A DNA stretch of 64,000 nt. It comes from Streptomyces lavendulae subsp. lavendulae (GTDB lineage Bacteria > Actinomycetota > Actinomycetes > Streptomycetales > Streptomycetaceae). Position numbers and translations under genes: made by a program. Position 1 is the first letter of the stretch; every line of letters begins with the position of its first letter. Below, in pieces: positions 9,112 to 16,440 of this stretch. The stretch covers positions 1,550,001-1,614,000 of the forward strand of contig NZ_CP024985.1 in NCBI RefSeq assembly GCF_002803845.1. Direction: 5' to 3'. The notes beneath the pieces are model-generated. The model was not told the origin of the DNA and did no database searches. It saw only the letters and a list, made by a program, of their open reading frames with translations.

Positions 9112-9484
9112 GTCCAGGAGTCCATCGACATCAACAACTCCACCGGGCCCGCGATCATCGTCTCCTCCGCCGGCATGGCCACCGGCGGCCGCGTGCTGCA
9201 CCACCTCCGCCGGATCCTGCCGGACCCCCGCAACGCCGTGGTCATCGTCGGGTTCGCCGCCGCCGGCACCCGCTCCCGAAACCTGGTCGACGGCGCCCGC
9301 ACGCTCAAGATGTTCGGCGAATACGTCCCCGTACGCGCCGAGGTTGCCGACGTCCCGCACTTCTCCGCACACGCCGACGCCGGCCAGGTCATCGACTGGC
9401 TGCGCAACGCCCCGGCCCCGCACACCACCTACCTCGTCCACGGCGAGGAGACCCAGGTCCGGGGAGGCCGTCCTGGTCCGCTGA
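9112..9484 (+). pseudogene. Beta-CASP metallo-beta-lactamase nuclease, 3' remnant
   Basis: The segment encodes GPAIIVSSAGMATGGRVLHHL, DPRNAVVIVGFAAAGTR and VPHFSAHADAGQVIDWL. These are the B and C motifs of beta-CASP RNA or DNA nucleases of the ribonuclease J/CPSF type. The whole N-terminal catalytic half (HxHxDH) is absent. Near the end the frame breaks: VHGEETQV continues in another frame as GEAVLVR and a stop, which is the normal family terminus, implying a small deletion with frameshift. It is therefore a 3' relic and not expected to be active. Confidence 0.85.
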
Positions 9485-9486
9485 CC

Positions 9487-9502
9487 GGGGCCGGACGGCC
9501 CC
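9487..9502. promoter_or_regulatory. DosR/OsdR-like palindrome upstream of CBS gene
   Basis: GGGGCCGGACGGCCCC has perfect 7-bp arms around GA. It lies 130 nt before the ATG of the CBS-domain gene and has the same architecture as the pair at 9014-9049. Confidence 0.5.
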
Positions 9503-9631
9503 CGCGGTGTGCACCGCGCGGCCCTCCCGGAGACGGTGCCCACCGAGCAGAGTGGAAGCGAAGGGCTGGAGGCACTCCATGAGCACCCTGCACAGCATCC
9601 CCGCTCGCCTACTCAGCTTGAGGACCCCGCC

Positions 9632-10285
9632 ATGACCTCCACCCCGTACACCGTCGCCGACGTCATGACCACCAAGGTCATCGCCGTCACCCCCTCGACC
9701 GGCTTCAAGGACATCGCCACTGCGATGGAGCGGTGGAAGGTGACCGCCCTACCCGTCATCGAGGGCGAGGGCCGCGTGGTCGGTGTGGTCTCCGAGGCCG
9801 ACCTCCTGCCCAAGGAAGAGTTCCACGAGCACCGCCCGGGGCTGATCGAGCAGATGCTCCGCCTCGGCGACACGGCCAAGGCCGGCTCCACCCGGGCCGA
9901 GAACATGATGACCACCCCTGCCGTCACGATCCGCCCCGACGCCACCCTGCCTCAGGCCGCCCGCCTCATGGCCGACCGTCGCATCAAGCGCCTCCCGGTC
10001 GTCGACGCCGACGGCACCCTCAAGGGCGTCGTCAGCCGCGCCGACCTCCTCAAGGTCTTTCTCCGCAGCGATGAAGAGTTGGCCACCGAGATCCGCCGCA
10101 CCGTCGTCGACCGCCTCTTCCCCCTCTCCCGCGAATCCGTCAAGGTCACCGTCACAGAGGGCATCGCCACTCTGACCGGCCACGTCAGAGACGGCCACCT
10201 GATTGGGATGGCTGACCGCCTCGCTCGCTCCGTCGAAGGCGTCGTGCAGGTCCGCTGCCGGCTGGAGTCACCCGCCTCGCCGTGA
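9632..10285 (+). CDS. CBS-CBS-BON domain protein
   Basis: A 217-residue cytoplasmic protein. Two CBS repeats cover roughly residues 8-60 (VADVMTTKVIAVTP to VVGVVSEADLL) and 85-145 (NMMTTPAVTIRPDATL to LKGVVSRADLL). A BON domain closes it (SVKVTVTEGIATLTGHVRD to VVQVRCRLESP). CBS pairs bind adenylates such as AMP or ATP, while BON domains are associated with lipid or membrane contact. Such proteins recur in actinobacterial hypoxia and stress clusters. The ATG follows GAGGAC with about 6 nt spacing. The partner protein is unknown. Confidence 0.9.
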   Translation: MTSTPYTVADVMTTKVIAVTPSTGFKDIATAMERWKVTALPVIEGEGRVVGVVSEADLLPKEEFHEHRPGLIEQMLRLGDTAKAGSTRAENMMTTPAVTIRPDATLPQAARLMADRRIKRLPVVDADGTLKGVVSRADLLKVFLRSDEELATEIRRTVVDRLFPLSRESVKVTVTEGIATLTGHVRDGHLIGMADRLARSVEGVVQVRCRLESPASP

Positions 10286-10376
10286 GCCTGGACCCGCCGA
10301 CCTTGAACCGACCAGCCGGAGCGCCGCCTGGCCCGCTCTGACCACCCTGGTCCTCAGCCGGTCCCAAAAACGATCA

Positions 10377-10410
10377 AGGGGCCGTTTCAGATTGCTCTGA
10401 AACGGCCCCT
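10377..10410 (-). terminator. Terminator of tRNA-Pro
   Basis: A perfect 14-bp inverted repeat (AGGGGCCGTTTCAG with its complement, loop ATTGCT) lies 20 nt past the tRNA 3' end. Read on the minus strand it is followed by TGATCGTTTTT, a classic Rho-independent signal. A near copy of the stem occurs at 55633-55670. Confidence 0.9.
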
Positions 10411-10429
10411 GACCTGCGACTTCGAAAAG

Positions 10430-10503
<74 letters not shown>

Positions 10504-10612
10504 TTGTGCCGTCCACCTGGGGTTTTCCCCCTCGCGGCGGGCACATGCAGAACATTACCGCACGTTGAGGGGTGCGCGTGCACGGGTAATCGACGCGCGC
10601 GAGGATGGCCCG

Positions 10613-11089
10613 GTGAACGGACGGGATCGCGATGGTGAGGGGCGGGCGCGCAGTGCGCGGCCGCGTGACGGGCTGGGGCGGCCGCTGCCGTACGGGGCCG
10701 AGGGAGTGGCGCGGCAGCCGGAGGGGGTGGTGCGCACTCCGGCCGCGACCGTGGAGGAGGCGCAGCGGCTGCTGGACGCCGGGATGCCCTTCCACGCGCA
10801 CGAGGTGTTCGAGGACGCCTGGAAGTCGGGGCCGGCGGCCGACGCCCCCCTGTGGCGGGGGCTGGCGCAGCTGGCGGTGGGGCTGACGCACGCCGCGCGG
10901 GGGAACGCGGTCGGCGGGGCCAGGCTGCTGCGGCGCGGGGCGGCGCAGCTGAGCGGGGTGCGGGAGGCGTACGGGATGGACCTGCCGGGGCTGGCCCGGT
11001 GGGCCGGGGAGCTGGCCCGCCGGGTGGAGGGCGGCGCCGGGGTCGACGCCGCCGTGGAGGCCCCGAGGCTACGCGGTGGCGGGCTGTAG
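10613..11089 (+). CDS. DUF309 family protein
   Basis: A 158-residue protein with the DUF309 helical core. The signature MPFHAHEVFEDAWK (about residues 60-73) is followed by LWRGLAQLAVGLTHAARGN and the second helix pair RLLRRGAAQL. Function is unknown; the conserved His/Glu cluster suggests metal binding. The GTG start at VNGRD is supported by GAGG 8 nt upstream. The 3' end overlaps the convergent VOC gene by 21 nt. Confidence 0.85.
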   Translation: MNGRDRDGEGRARSARPRDGLGRPLPYGAEGVARQPEGVVRTPAATVEEAQRLLDAGMPFHAHEVFEDAWKSGPAADAPLWRGLAQLAVGLTHAARGNAVGGARLLRRGAAQLSGVREAYGMDLPGLARWAGELARRVEGGAGVDAAVEAPRLRGGGL

Positions 11090-11464
11090 CAGGTCCCAGC
11101 GATTGCCGTAGAGGTCCTCGAAGACGGCGACGGAGCCGTACGCCTCGTGGCGGGGCTCCTCCAGGAAGCGGACGCCCTCGGCGGTCATCCGGGCGTGGTC
11201 GGCGGCGAAGTCGGCGGTGTAGAGGAAGAAGCCGACGCGGCCGCCGGTCTGGTCGCCGACGCGGGCGCGCTGGGCGTCGTCCTTGGCCCGGGCGAGCAGC
11301 AGGGCCGACTCGGTGGCGCCGGGCGGGCGGACCACGACCCAGCGGGAACCGTCGGGGCGGGCGGAGTCCTCGACCAGGTCGAAGCCGAGGGCGCGGGTGT
11401 AGAAGTCGACGGCCTCGTCGTAGTCGCTGACCACGAGGGCGGTGAGGGCGATGTGGGATGGCAT
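11069..11464 (-). CDS. VOC (glyoxalase/bleomycin-resistance) family protein
   Basis: A 131-residue single VOC domain made of two beta-alpha-beta-beta-beta modules: MPSHIALTALVVSDYDEAVD with FYTRALGF first, then VGFFLYTADFAADHARM and FEDLYGNRWDLLQP. The typical metal or ligand positions (His4 and the terminal Asp/Glu-rich FEDLYGN) are visible. Substrate is not predictable; family members include isomerases, dioxygenases and drug-binding proteins. It begins just upstream of lutC's stop but is read as a separate minus-strand gene. Confidence 0.85.
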   Translation of the reverse strand: MPSHIALTALVVSDYDEAVDFYTRALGFDLVEDSARPDGSRWVVVRPPGATESALLLARAKDDAQRARVGDQTGGRVGFFLYTADFAADHARMTAEGVRFLEEPRHEAYGSVAVFEDLYGNRWDLLQPATA

Positions 11465-11468
11465 GCCG

Positions 11469-12089
11469 TCATTGTGCGTCGAGCAGGACCACGTCCAGGA
11501 CCCGGGGACCGTGGACGCCCTCCACCCGGTCGAGCTCGATGTCACTGGTGGCGGAGGGGCCGGAGATCCAGGTCAGGGGGCGGGTCGGGTCCAGCCGCTC
11601 CAGTGCCTGCGGGACGGAGTCCACCACCTGACCGGGGACGCGCACCACGCAGACGTGGTGGTCCGGGATCAGGGTGATGCGCCGGCGCCCCTGGTCGGGG
11701 CCGCCGTCGAGGACGATCGTGCCGGTCTCGGCGACGGCCAGGGCGCAGCCGGTGACCACGGAGCCGACGCGGTCCAGTGCGGCCGGGGTGGAGTCGGCCC
11801 GGTCGTGGATGCGGGCCGGGCCGGCCGCGGAGAGCCAGTACGGGGGCAGGCCGGGCGGTACGAGGACGCTCTCGTGCCGGGACAGCAGCCGCGCGAGCAG
11901 CTCCGGCAGGCCGTCCCCGTCGGTGCGGTGGACCGTCGCGCGGTAGTCGGTGAGGTGTGCGGCGAGCAGGTCGACGCGCTCGGCCGGGGTGCGGACCGCG
12001 TGGACCCGGAGGTAGTCGCGGGGGACCTCGGGGTCCGGGCCGGAGGCGGCGCGGCGGATGCGGGAGAGGATGCGGTCCTTGCTGCTCAC
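11469..12089 (-). CDS. lutC: Lactate utilization protein C (LUD domain)
   Basis: A 206-residue LUD-fold protein (LutC/YkgG). Typical blocks are SSKDRILSRIRRA at the N-terminus, GCALAVAETGTIVLD and HVCVVRVPGQVV, and a C-terminal SDIELDRVEGVHGPR. It is a subunit of the LutABC L-lactate oxidase complex that delivers electrons to the quinone pool. The GTG start overlaps the lutB stop by 4 nt, so the three genes form an A-B-C operon with translational coupling. Confidence 0.93.
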   Translation of the reverse strand: MSSKDRILSRIRRAASGPDPEVPRDYLRVHAVRTPAERVDLLAAHLTDYRATVHRTDGDGLPELLARLLSRHESVLVPPGLPPYWLSAAGPARIHDRADSTPAALDRVGSVVTGCALAVAETGTIVLDGGPDQGRRRITLIPDHHVCVVRVPGQVVDSVPQALERLDPTRPLTWISGPSATSDIELDRVEGVHGPRVLDVVLLDAQ

Positions 12090-13585
12090 TTCTGCGGGGC
12101 CTTCCGTTCTCGGGCCCACCAGTCGCGGAAGGACTCCGCCGGTACGTCGGGCAGTGCGCGGGTGTCGGTCCAGGCCCGGCCGGGTCCGGGCAGGCGCTGC
12201 GGGCGCAGCCGCCGGGCCCGGGAGAGCAGCCGTTCGCCCGCGCGCAGGGCGCCGGGGCGGTCGAGGAGGAGGCGGGCGGCGCGCATCGCGGCCCGTTCGG
12301 CGGTGTGGCCGTGGGCGGGCCGGATGCGGACGCGGACGCCTTCGCGGGTCACGGGGCCGCCCTGGACCACCCGCTCGCGCAGGTGGACGAGGATCTCGGG
12401 GATGTCGATGGCGACGGGGCAGACCTCGTAGCAGGCTCCGCAGAGGGTGGAGGCGTAGGGCAGCGTGGCGTCGATCGGGTTGGCGGTGCCGCGCAGTTGG
12501 GGGCTGAGGACGGCGCCGATGGGGCCGGGGTAGACGGAGCCGTAGGCGTGGCCGCCGGCGCGTTCGTAGACGGGGCAGACGTTGAGGCAGGCGGAGCAGC
12601 GGATGCAGCGCAGGGCCTGGCGGCCCACCTCGTCGGCGAGGGTGTCGGTGCGGCCGTTGTCGAGGAGGACGAGGTGGAAGGCGGTGGGGCCGTCGCCTTC
12701 GCCGGTGCCGGTGCCGGTGCCGGTGCCGGTCCACATGGTCGTGTACGGGTTCATCCGCTCGGCGGTCGAGGAGCGCGGCAGGGTCTGGAGGAAGACCTCC
12801 AGGTCGCGGAAGGTGGGGACCACCTTCTCGATGCCGACGACCGAGATCAGGGTCTCGGGCAGGGTCAGGCACATCCTGCCGTTGCCCTCGGACTCCAGGA
12901 CGACCATGGTGCCGGTCTCGGCGACCATGAAGTTGGCTCCGGAGACGGCGACCTTGGCGCGCAGGAACTTCTCGCGCAGGTGCAGGCGGGCGGCTTCGGC
13001 GAGTTCGCGCGGGTCGTCGCCGAGGTCCTCGGGGGCCGGGCGGCCCCAGCGGCCCATCTCGGAGCGGAAGAGGTCCCGGATCTCGCCGCGGTTGCGGTGG
13101 ATGGCGGGGACGAGGATGTGGGAGGGCCGGTCGTGGCCGAGCTGGACGATCAGTTCGGCGAGGTCGGTCTCGTAGGCGGCGATCCCGGCCGCTTCGAGGG
13201 CCTCGTTGAGGCCGGTCTCCTGGGTGGCCATGGACTTGACCTTGACGACCTCGCGTTCGCCGGTGGCGAGGACGAGGCCGGTGACGATCCGGTTGGCCTC
13301 GTCGGCGTCGACCGCCCAGTGCACGGTCCCGCCCGCCGCCGTGACGGCGGCCTCCAGCTGCAGGAGGTAGCGGTCGAGGTGGCGGAGCGTGTGGTCCTTG
13401 ATCGCTTTCCCGGCGGCGCGCAGCCGGTCCCAGTCGTCGAGTTCGGCGACGGCGCGGGCGCGTTTGTCGCGGATGGTGTGGGTGGCGTGGCGCAGGTTCG
13501 CGCGCAGCACCTCGTCGTGCACGGCTTCGCGGGCCGCTTCGGGGAAGGGCGGGAAAGCGGGCATGCCGAGGTCGGTGCCGGTCAT
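12086..13585 (-). CDS. lutB: Lactate utilization iron-sulfur protein LutB
   Basis: A 499-residue protein. An N-terminal LUD domain (KVKSMATQETGLNEALEAAG, VAVSGANFMVAETGT) is followed by a ferredoxin-like part with CIRCSACLNVCPVY and CGACYEVCPVAID, which hold [4Fe-4S] centres. LutB carries electrons within the LutABC lactate-oxidising complex. The ATG overlaps the lutA stop (ATGA). Oddly, between the LUD and ferredoxin parts a (TG)n-type peptide TGTGTGTGTG is encoded by a short tandem DNA repeat, apparently an expansion in a surface loop. Otherwise length and motifs are normal. Confidence 0.94.
   Translation of the reverse strand: MTGTDLGMPAFPPFPEAAREAVHDEVLRANLRHATHTIRDKRARAVAELDDWDRLRAAGKAIKDHTLRHLDRYLLQLEAAVTAAGGTVHWAVDADEANRIVTGLVLATGEREVVKVKSMATQETGLNEALEAAGIAAYETDLAELIVQLGHDRPSHILVPAIHRNRGEIRDLFRSEMGRWGRPAPEDLGDDPRELAEAARLHLREKFLRAKVAVSGANFMVAETGTMVVLESEGNGRMCLTLPETLISVVGIEKVVPTFRDLEVFLQTLPRSSTAERMNPYTTMWTGTGTGTGTGEGDGPTAFHLVLLDNGRTDTLADEVGRQALRCIRCSACLNVCPVYERAGGHAYGSVYPGPIGAVLSPQLRGTANPIDATLPYASTLCGACYEVCPVAIDIPEILVHLRERVVQGGPVTREGVRVRIRPAHGHTAERAAMRAARLLLDRPGALRAGERLLSRARRLRPQRLPGPGRAWTDTRALPDVPAESFRDWWARERKAPQK
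12707..12732. repeat. GTGCCG hexanucleotide repeat in lutB
   Basis: At least four head-to-tail GTGCCG units encode alternating Thr-Gly residues in LutB between the two functional parts. The length is a multiple of three, so copy-number slippage would change loop length by dipeptides without breaking the frame. Confidence 0.85.
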
Positions 13586-14337
13586 CGCAGCGGTTCCTCC
13601 TCCGTGGCGGCCAGGATCTCGGCGAGGTGCAGGGTGCGCAGGGGCTCGCCGGCGCGGCGCAGGGTGCCGTCGAGGTGGGCGAGGCAGGAGTTGTCGGCGC
13701 CGCACAGCACCTCGGCTCCGGTGGCCCGGGCGGCCCGGATCTTGTCGGCGCCCATGGCGGCGGACACGTCGGGGTTCTTCAGGGCGAAGGTGCCGCCGAA
13801 TCCGCAGCATTCCGCGGCGCCGGGCAGTTCGACCAGTTCCAGGCCCTTCACGGCGGCCAGCAGCCGGCGCGGGCGGTCGCCCAGCCCGAGGGAGCGCAGG
13901 CCGTGGCAGGAGGGGTGGTAGGTGACGGTGTGCGGGAAGTAGGCGCCGACGTCGGTCACGCCGAGGACGTCCACCAGGAACTCGGTCAGCTCGCGCACCC
14001 GCGGTACGAGGTCGTCCGCCAGCGCCGCGAGGGTGCTCCCGCGCCCTTCCTCGGCCGCCTTCCGGCCGATGCGCGGGTACTGCTCGCGGATCATCGCGGC
14101 GCAGGACCCGGAGGGGGTGACGACGTGGTCGTAGCCCGCGAAGGCCTCGGCGGTGCGCCGCAGCAGCGGTTCGCTCTCGCGCCGGTAGCCGGTGTTGTAC
14201 TGCGGCTGGCCGCAGCAGCTCTGGGCGGCCGGGAAGTCCACCTCGACGCCGAGGCGCTCCAGGAGGCGGACGACGGCGATGCCGGTGCGCGGGTACAGCG
14301 CGTCGTTGACGCAGGTGACGAACAGGGCGGCACGCAT
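13582..14337 (-). CDS. lutA: Lactate utilization protein A (Fe-S oxidoreductase)
   Basis: A 251-residue two-repeat CCG-domain protein. Repeat motifs are QSCCGQPQYNTGY and AAECCGFGGTF, with further cysteines in FVTCVND, GSCAAMI and YHPSCHG. These hold Fe-S or heterodisulfide-reductase-type clusters. It is the first gene of the lutABC L-lactate oxidation operon and leaves only 18 nt to the divergent cobF start, so the two promoters must be interleaved. Confidence 0.94.
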   Translation of the reverse strand: MRAALFVTCVNDALYPRTGIAVVRLLERLGVEVDFPAAQSCCGQPQYNTGYRRESEPLLRRTAEAFAGYDHVVTPSGSCAAMIREQYPRIGRKAAEEGRGSTLAALADDLVPRVRELTEFLVDVLGVTDVGAYFPHTVTYHPSCHGLRSLGLGDRPRRLLAAVKGLELVELPGAAECCGFGGTFALKNPDVSAAMGADKIRAARATGAEVLCGADNSCLAHLDGTLRRAGEPLRTLHLAEILAATEEEPLR

Positions 14338-14355
14338 GACGGGCAGAATAGCCGG

Positions 14356-15108
14356 GTGAAGAAGTTCTCAGTGATCGGCATAGGCGCGGGCGACCCGGAC
14401 CACCTGACCCTCCAGGCGGTCCGGGCGATCGGCGCGGCGGACGCATTCCTCATCCTGGAGAAGGGGGAGGAGAAGTCGGACCTGACGGGGCTGCGGCGGG
14501 CCATGCTGGAGCAGCACGCCCGGCCCGGCCACCGGCTGGTGGAGGGCCGCGATCCGGACCGGGACCGCGATCCGGCCGAGTACGCGCCGACGGTGGACGG
14601 CTGGCGCAGCGCGCGCGCCGGGATCTTCGAGCGGTTCGTCGCCGAGGACCTCGCGGACGGCGAGACGGGGGCCTTCCTGGTCTGGGGCGACCCGTCCCTC
14701 TACGACTCCACCCTGGCGATCCTCGACGAGGTGCTGGAGCGCGGCCGGGTGGAGTTCGAGCACGAGGTGGTGCCGGGGATCAGCAGCGTCTCGGCGCTGC
14801 TGGCCCGGCACCGCACGAACCTGAACCGGGTCGGGCGCCCGGTGCAGATCACCACGGGCCGGCGGCTGGCGGAGGGCTGGCCGCAGGACGTGGACGACGT
14901 GGTGGTGATGCTGGACGCGCGGCACGCCTTCACGGCCCACCTCGACCAGGACCTGTTCATCTACTGGGGCGCCTACGTCGGCACGCCGGACGAGATCCTG
15001 GTCTCGGGGAAGCTCGCGGAGGTGGCCGGGCGGATCGAGGAGCTCCGCACCGAGGCACGGGCCCGCAAGGGCTGGATCATGGACACGTACCTGCTCAGGC
15101 GCCCTTGA
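14356..15108 (+). CDS. cobF: Precorrin-6A synthase (deacetylating)
   Basis: A 250-residue SAM-dependent tetrapyrrole methylase. It shows the N-terminal loop VIGIGAGDPDHLTLQA, ETGAFLVWGDPSLYDST, the conserved VVPGISSVSALLA, and RVGRPVQITTGRRL typical of CobF. The enzyme methylates C-1 of precorrin-5 and releases the acetyl group in aerobic cobalamin synthesis. No other cob genes lie in the window. The GTG lies 7 nt after CAGAAT (14344-14349), a possible -10 element, which suggests a leaderless transcript. The 3' end overlaps the convergent aminotransferase gene by 14 nt. Confidence 0.93.
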   Translation: MKKFSVIGIGAGDPDHLTLQAVRAIGAADAFLILEKGEEKSDLTGLRRAMLEQHARPGHRLVEGRDPDRDRDPAEYAPTVDGWRSARAGIFERFVAEDLADGETGAFLVWGDPSLYDSTLAILDEVLERGRVEFEHEVVPGISSVSALLARHRTNLNRVGRPVQITTGRRLAEGWPQDVDDVVVMLDARHAFTAHLDQDLFIYWGAYVGTPDEILVSGKLAEVAGRIEELRTEARARKGWIMDTYLLRRP

Positions 15109-16261
15109 GGAAGGCGGGCAGGAGCTCGGCGAGGCGTTCGTACTCCTCGGCGCGGTTGTAGACCTGCCCGCACACCCGGATGCCGCCGCCTCCCCGCCGG
15201 GGCCAGATCAGGACCCGGATGCCGGCCTCGGCCGCGAGCTCCTCGCGCAGGGCACGGGCGGCGTCCTGGGTCTCGGCGGTGCCGGGGGGCAGCAGCAGGG
15301 AGCGCATCGCCAGGCCCGGGGTGTACGGCAGTGGGGTGAGGCCGGGGATCCGGGCGAGCAGGGCCGCGCCGTAGGCGGCGAGCGCGCTGTTGTGGGCCCG
15401 GACCTTGTCCGCGTCGAGGCGTTCGAGGAGGTCGAGGCCCTCGGGCGCGGCGAGCCAGCCGGTGTAGTCGGCGGTGGCGCGGTACTCGACGGACCACGGG
15501 AAGCCCCGCTCGTCCTCCCAGGACGGGGAGAGGGAGCGGACGCGGGAGCGGTGGGCGGGGGCCACGGCCAGGAGGGCGCTGCCGGAGGGGGCGTACCCCC
15601 ACTTGTGCAGGTTCCCGAACCAGAAGTCGGCGCCGGCGGCGATCGGCTCGGCCAGCATGCCGGGGGTGTGGGCCCCGTCGACGACGGTGGTGATCCCGCG
15701 CGCGGACAGCTCGGCGAGGAGCCGGGGTCCGGCGATCAGGCGGGCGGTGGGTGAGCTGACGTGGTCGAGGACGGCCACTTTGGTCCGGGGGGTGAGCCCG
15801 GCGAGCACGGTCTCGCAGACGGCGTCCTCGTCGGGCAGGTGCGGGTCGAGGGCCACGGTGGTGACGGAGGCCCGGCGGGCGGCGGCCGCGACGACGGTGC
15901 CGTAGCCGTGGTCGGTGACCAGGATCTCGTCGCCCGCCGCCAGTTCCACGGCGTCGAGGGCGAGGTTGGCGCCCTCGGTGGCGTTGGCGATGAAGGCGAT
16001 GCCGTCGGGGTCCGCCCCGAGCCGGCCGGCGATCCGGCGGCGGGCCGCGGCGACCCGTGCGGGGACCGCGTTGAAGAAGGCGTCCGGGTCGGCGTGGGCC
16101 TCGGTGCGCAGCAGCTCCTGGGCCTCGTTCACGAGCAGCGGGACGGCCCCGTAGGAGCCGTGGTTGAGGTGGGCGACGCCGGGGTCCAGCCGGAACAGGG
16201 CCGGGCCGCCGGGGAAGACGGGCGGAGCGGTCGGGACGGGCGGGACGGACGGCTCGGGCAC
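15095..16261 (-). CDS. Class V aminotransferase (isopenicillin-N-epimerase-like)
   Basis: A 388-residue fold-type I PLP enzyme. FRLDPGVAHLNHGSYGAVP opens the domain, IAFIANATEGANLAL binds the cofactor phosphate, VVDGAHTPGM has the Asp that pairs with the PLP nitrogen, and FWFGNLHKWGYAPSG contains the Schiff-base Lys. The set is typical of the CefD/NifS-like branch. The reaction is uncertain: epimerase, cysteine desulfurase-like or lyase. GTG at 16261 is preferred over an upstream start because GGAGGT precedes it by 5 nt. Confidence 0.88.
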   Translation of the reverse strand: MPEPSVPPVPTAPPVFPGGPALFRLDPGVAHLNHGSYGAVPLLVNEAQELLRTEAHADPDAFFNAVPARVAAARRRIAGRLGADPDGIAFIANATEGANLALDAVELAAGDEILVTDHGYGTVVAAAARRASVTTVALDPHLPDEDAVCETVLAGLTPRTKVAVLDHVSSPTARLIAGPRLLAELSARGITTVVDGAHTPGMLAEPIAAGADFWFGNLHKWGYAPSGSALLAVAPAHRSRVRSLSPSWEDERGFPWSVEYRATADYTGWLAAPEGLDLLERLDADKVRAHNSALAAYGAALLARIPGLTPLPYTPGLAMRSLLLPPGTAETQDAARALREELAAEAGIRVLIWPRRGGGGIRVCGQVYNRAEEYERLAELLPAFLKGA

Positions 16262-16440
16262 GGGTACCTCCGGGTGCGCGGTGTGGGCCTGGGCTGCGGG
16301 ACGCCCCCGGGCTCCCGGCACGGGGCCCGGGGACGTGTCCCCCGGAGCATGCAGTCCCGCCGCACCCTCCGACAGGGCCGATTCCGCCAGAGTGGCCTAC
16401 CTCCCCGCCGCCCGCCCGCAGGCCGGGCGGACCCGGAGGG

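Noticed and set aside
11957..13921. Large plus-strand frame over lutB
   Set aside because: LutB motifs on the minus strand are unambiguous; the plus frame is Gly/Ala/Val-rich filler.
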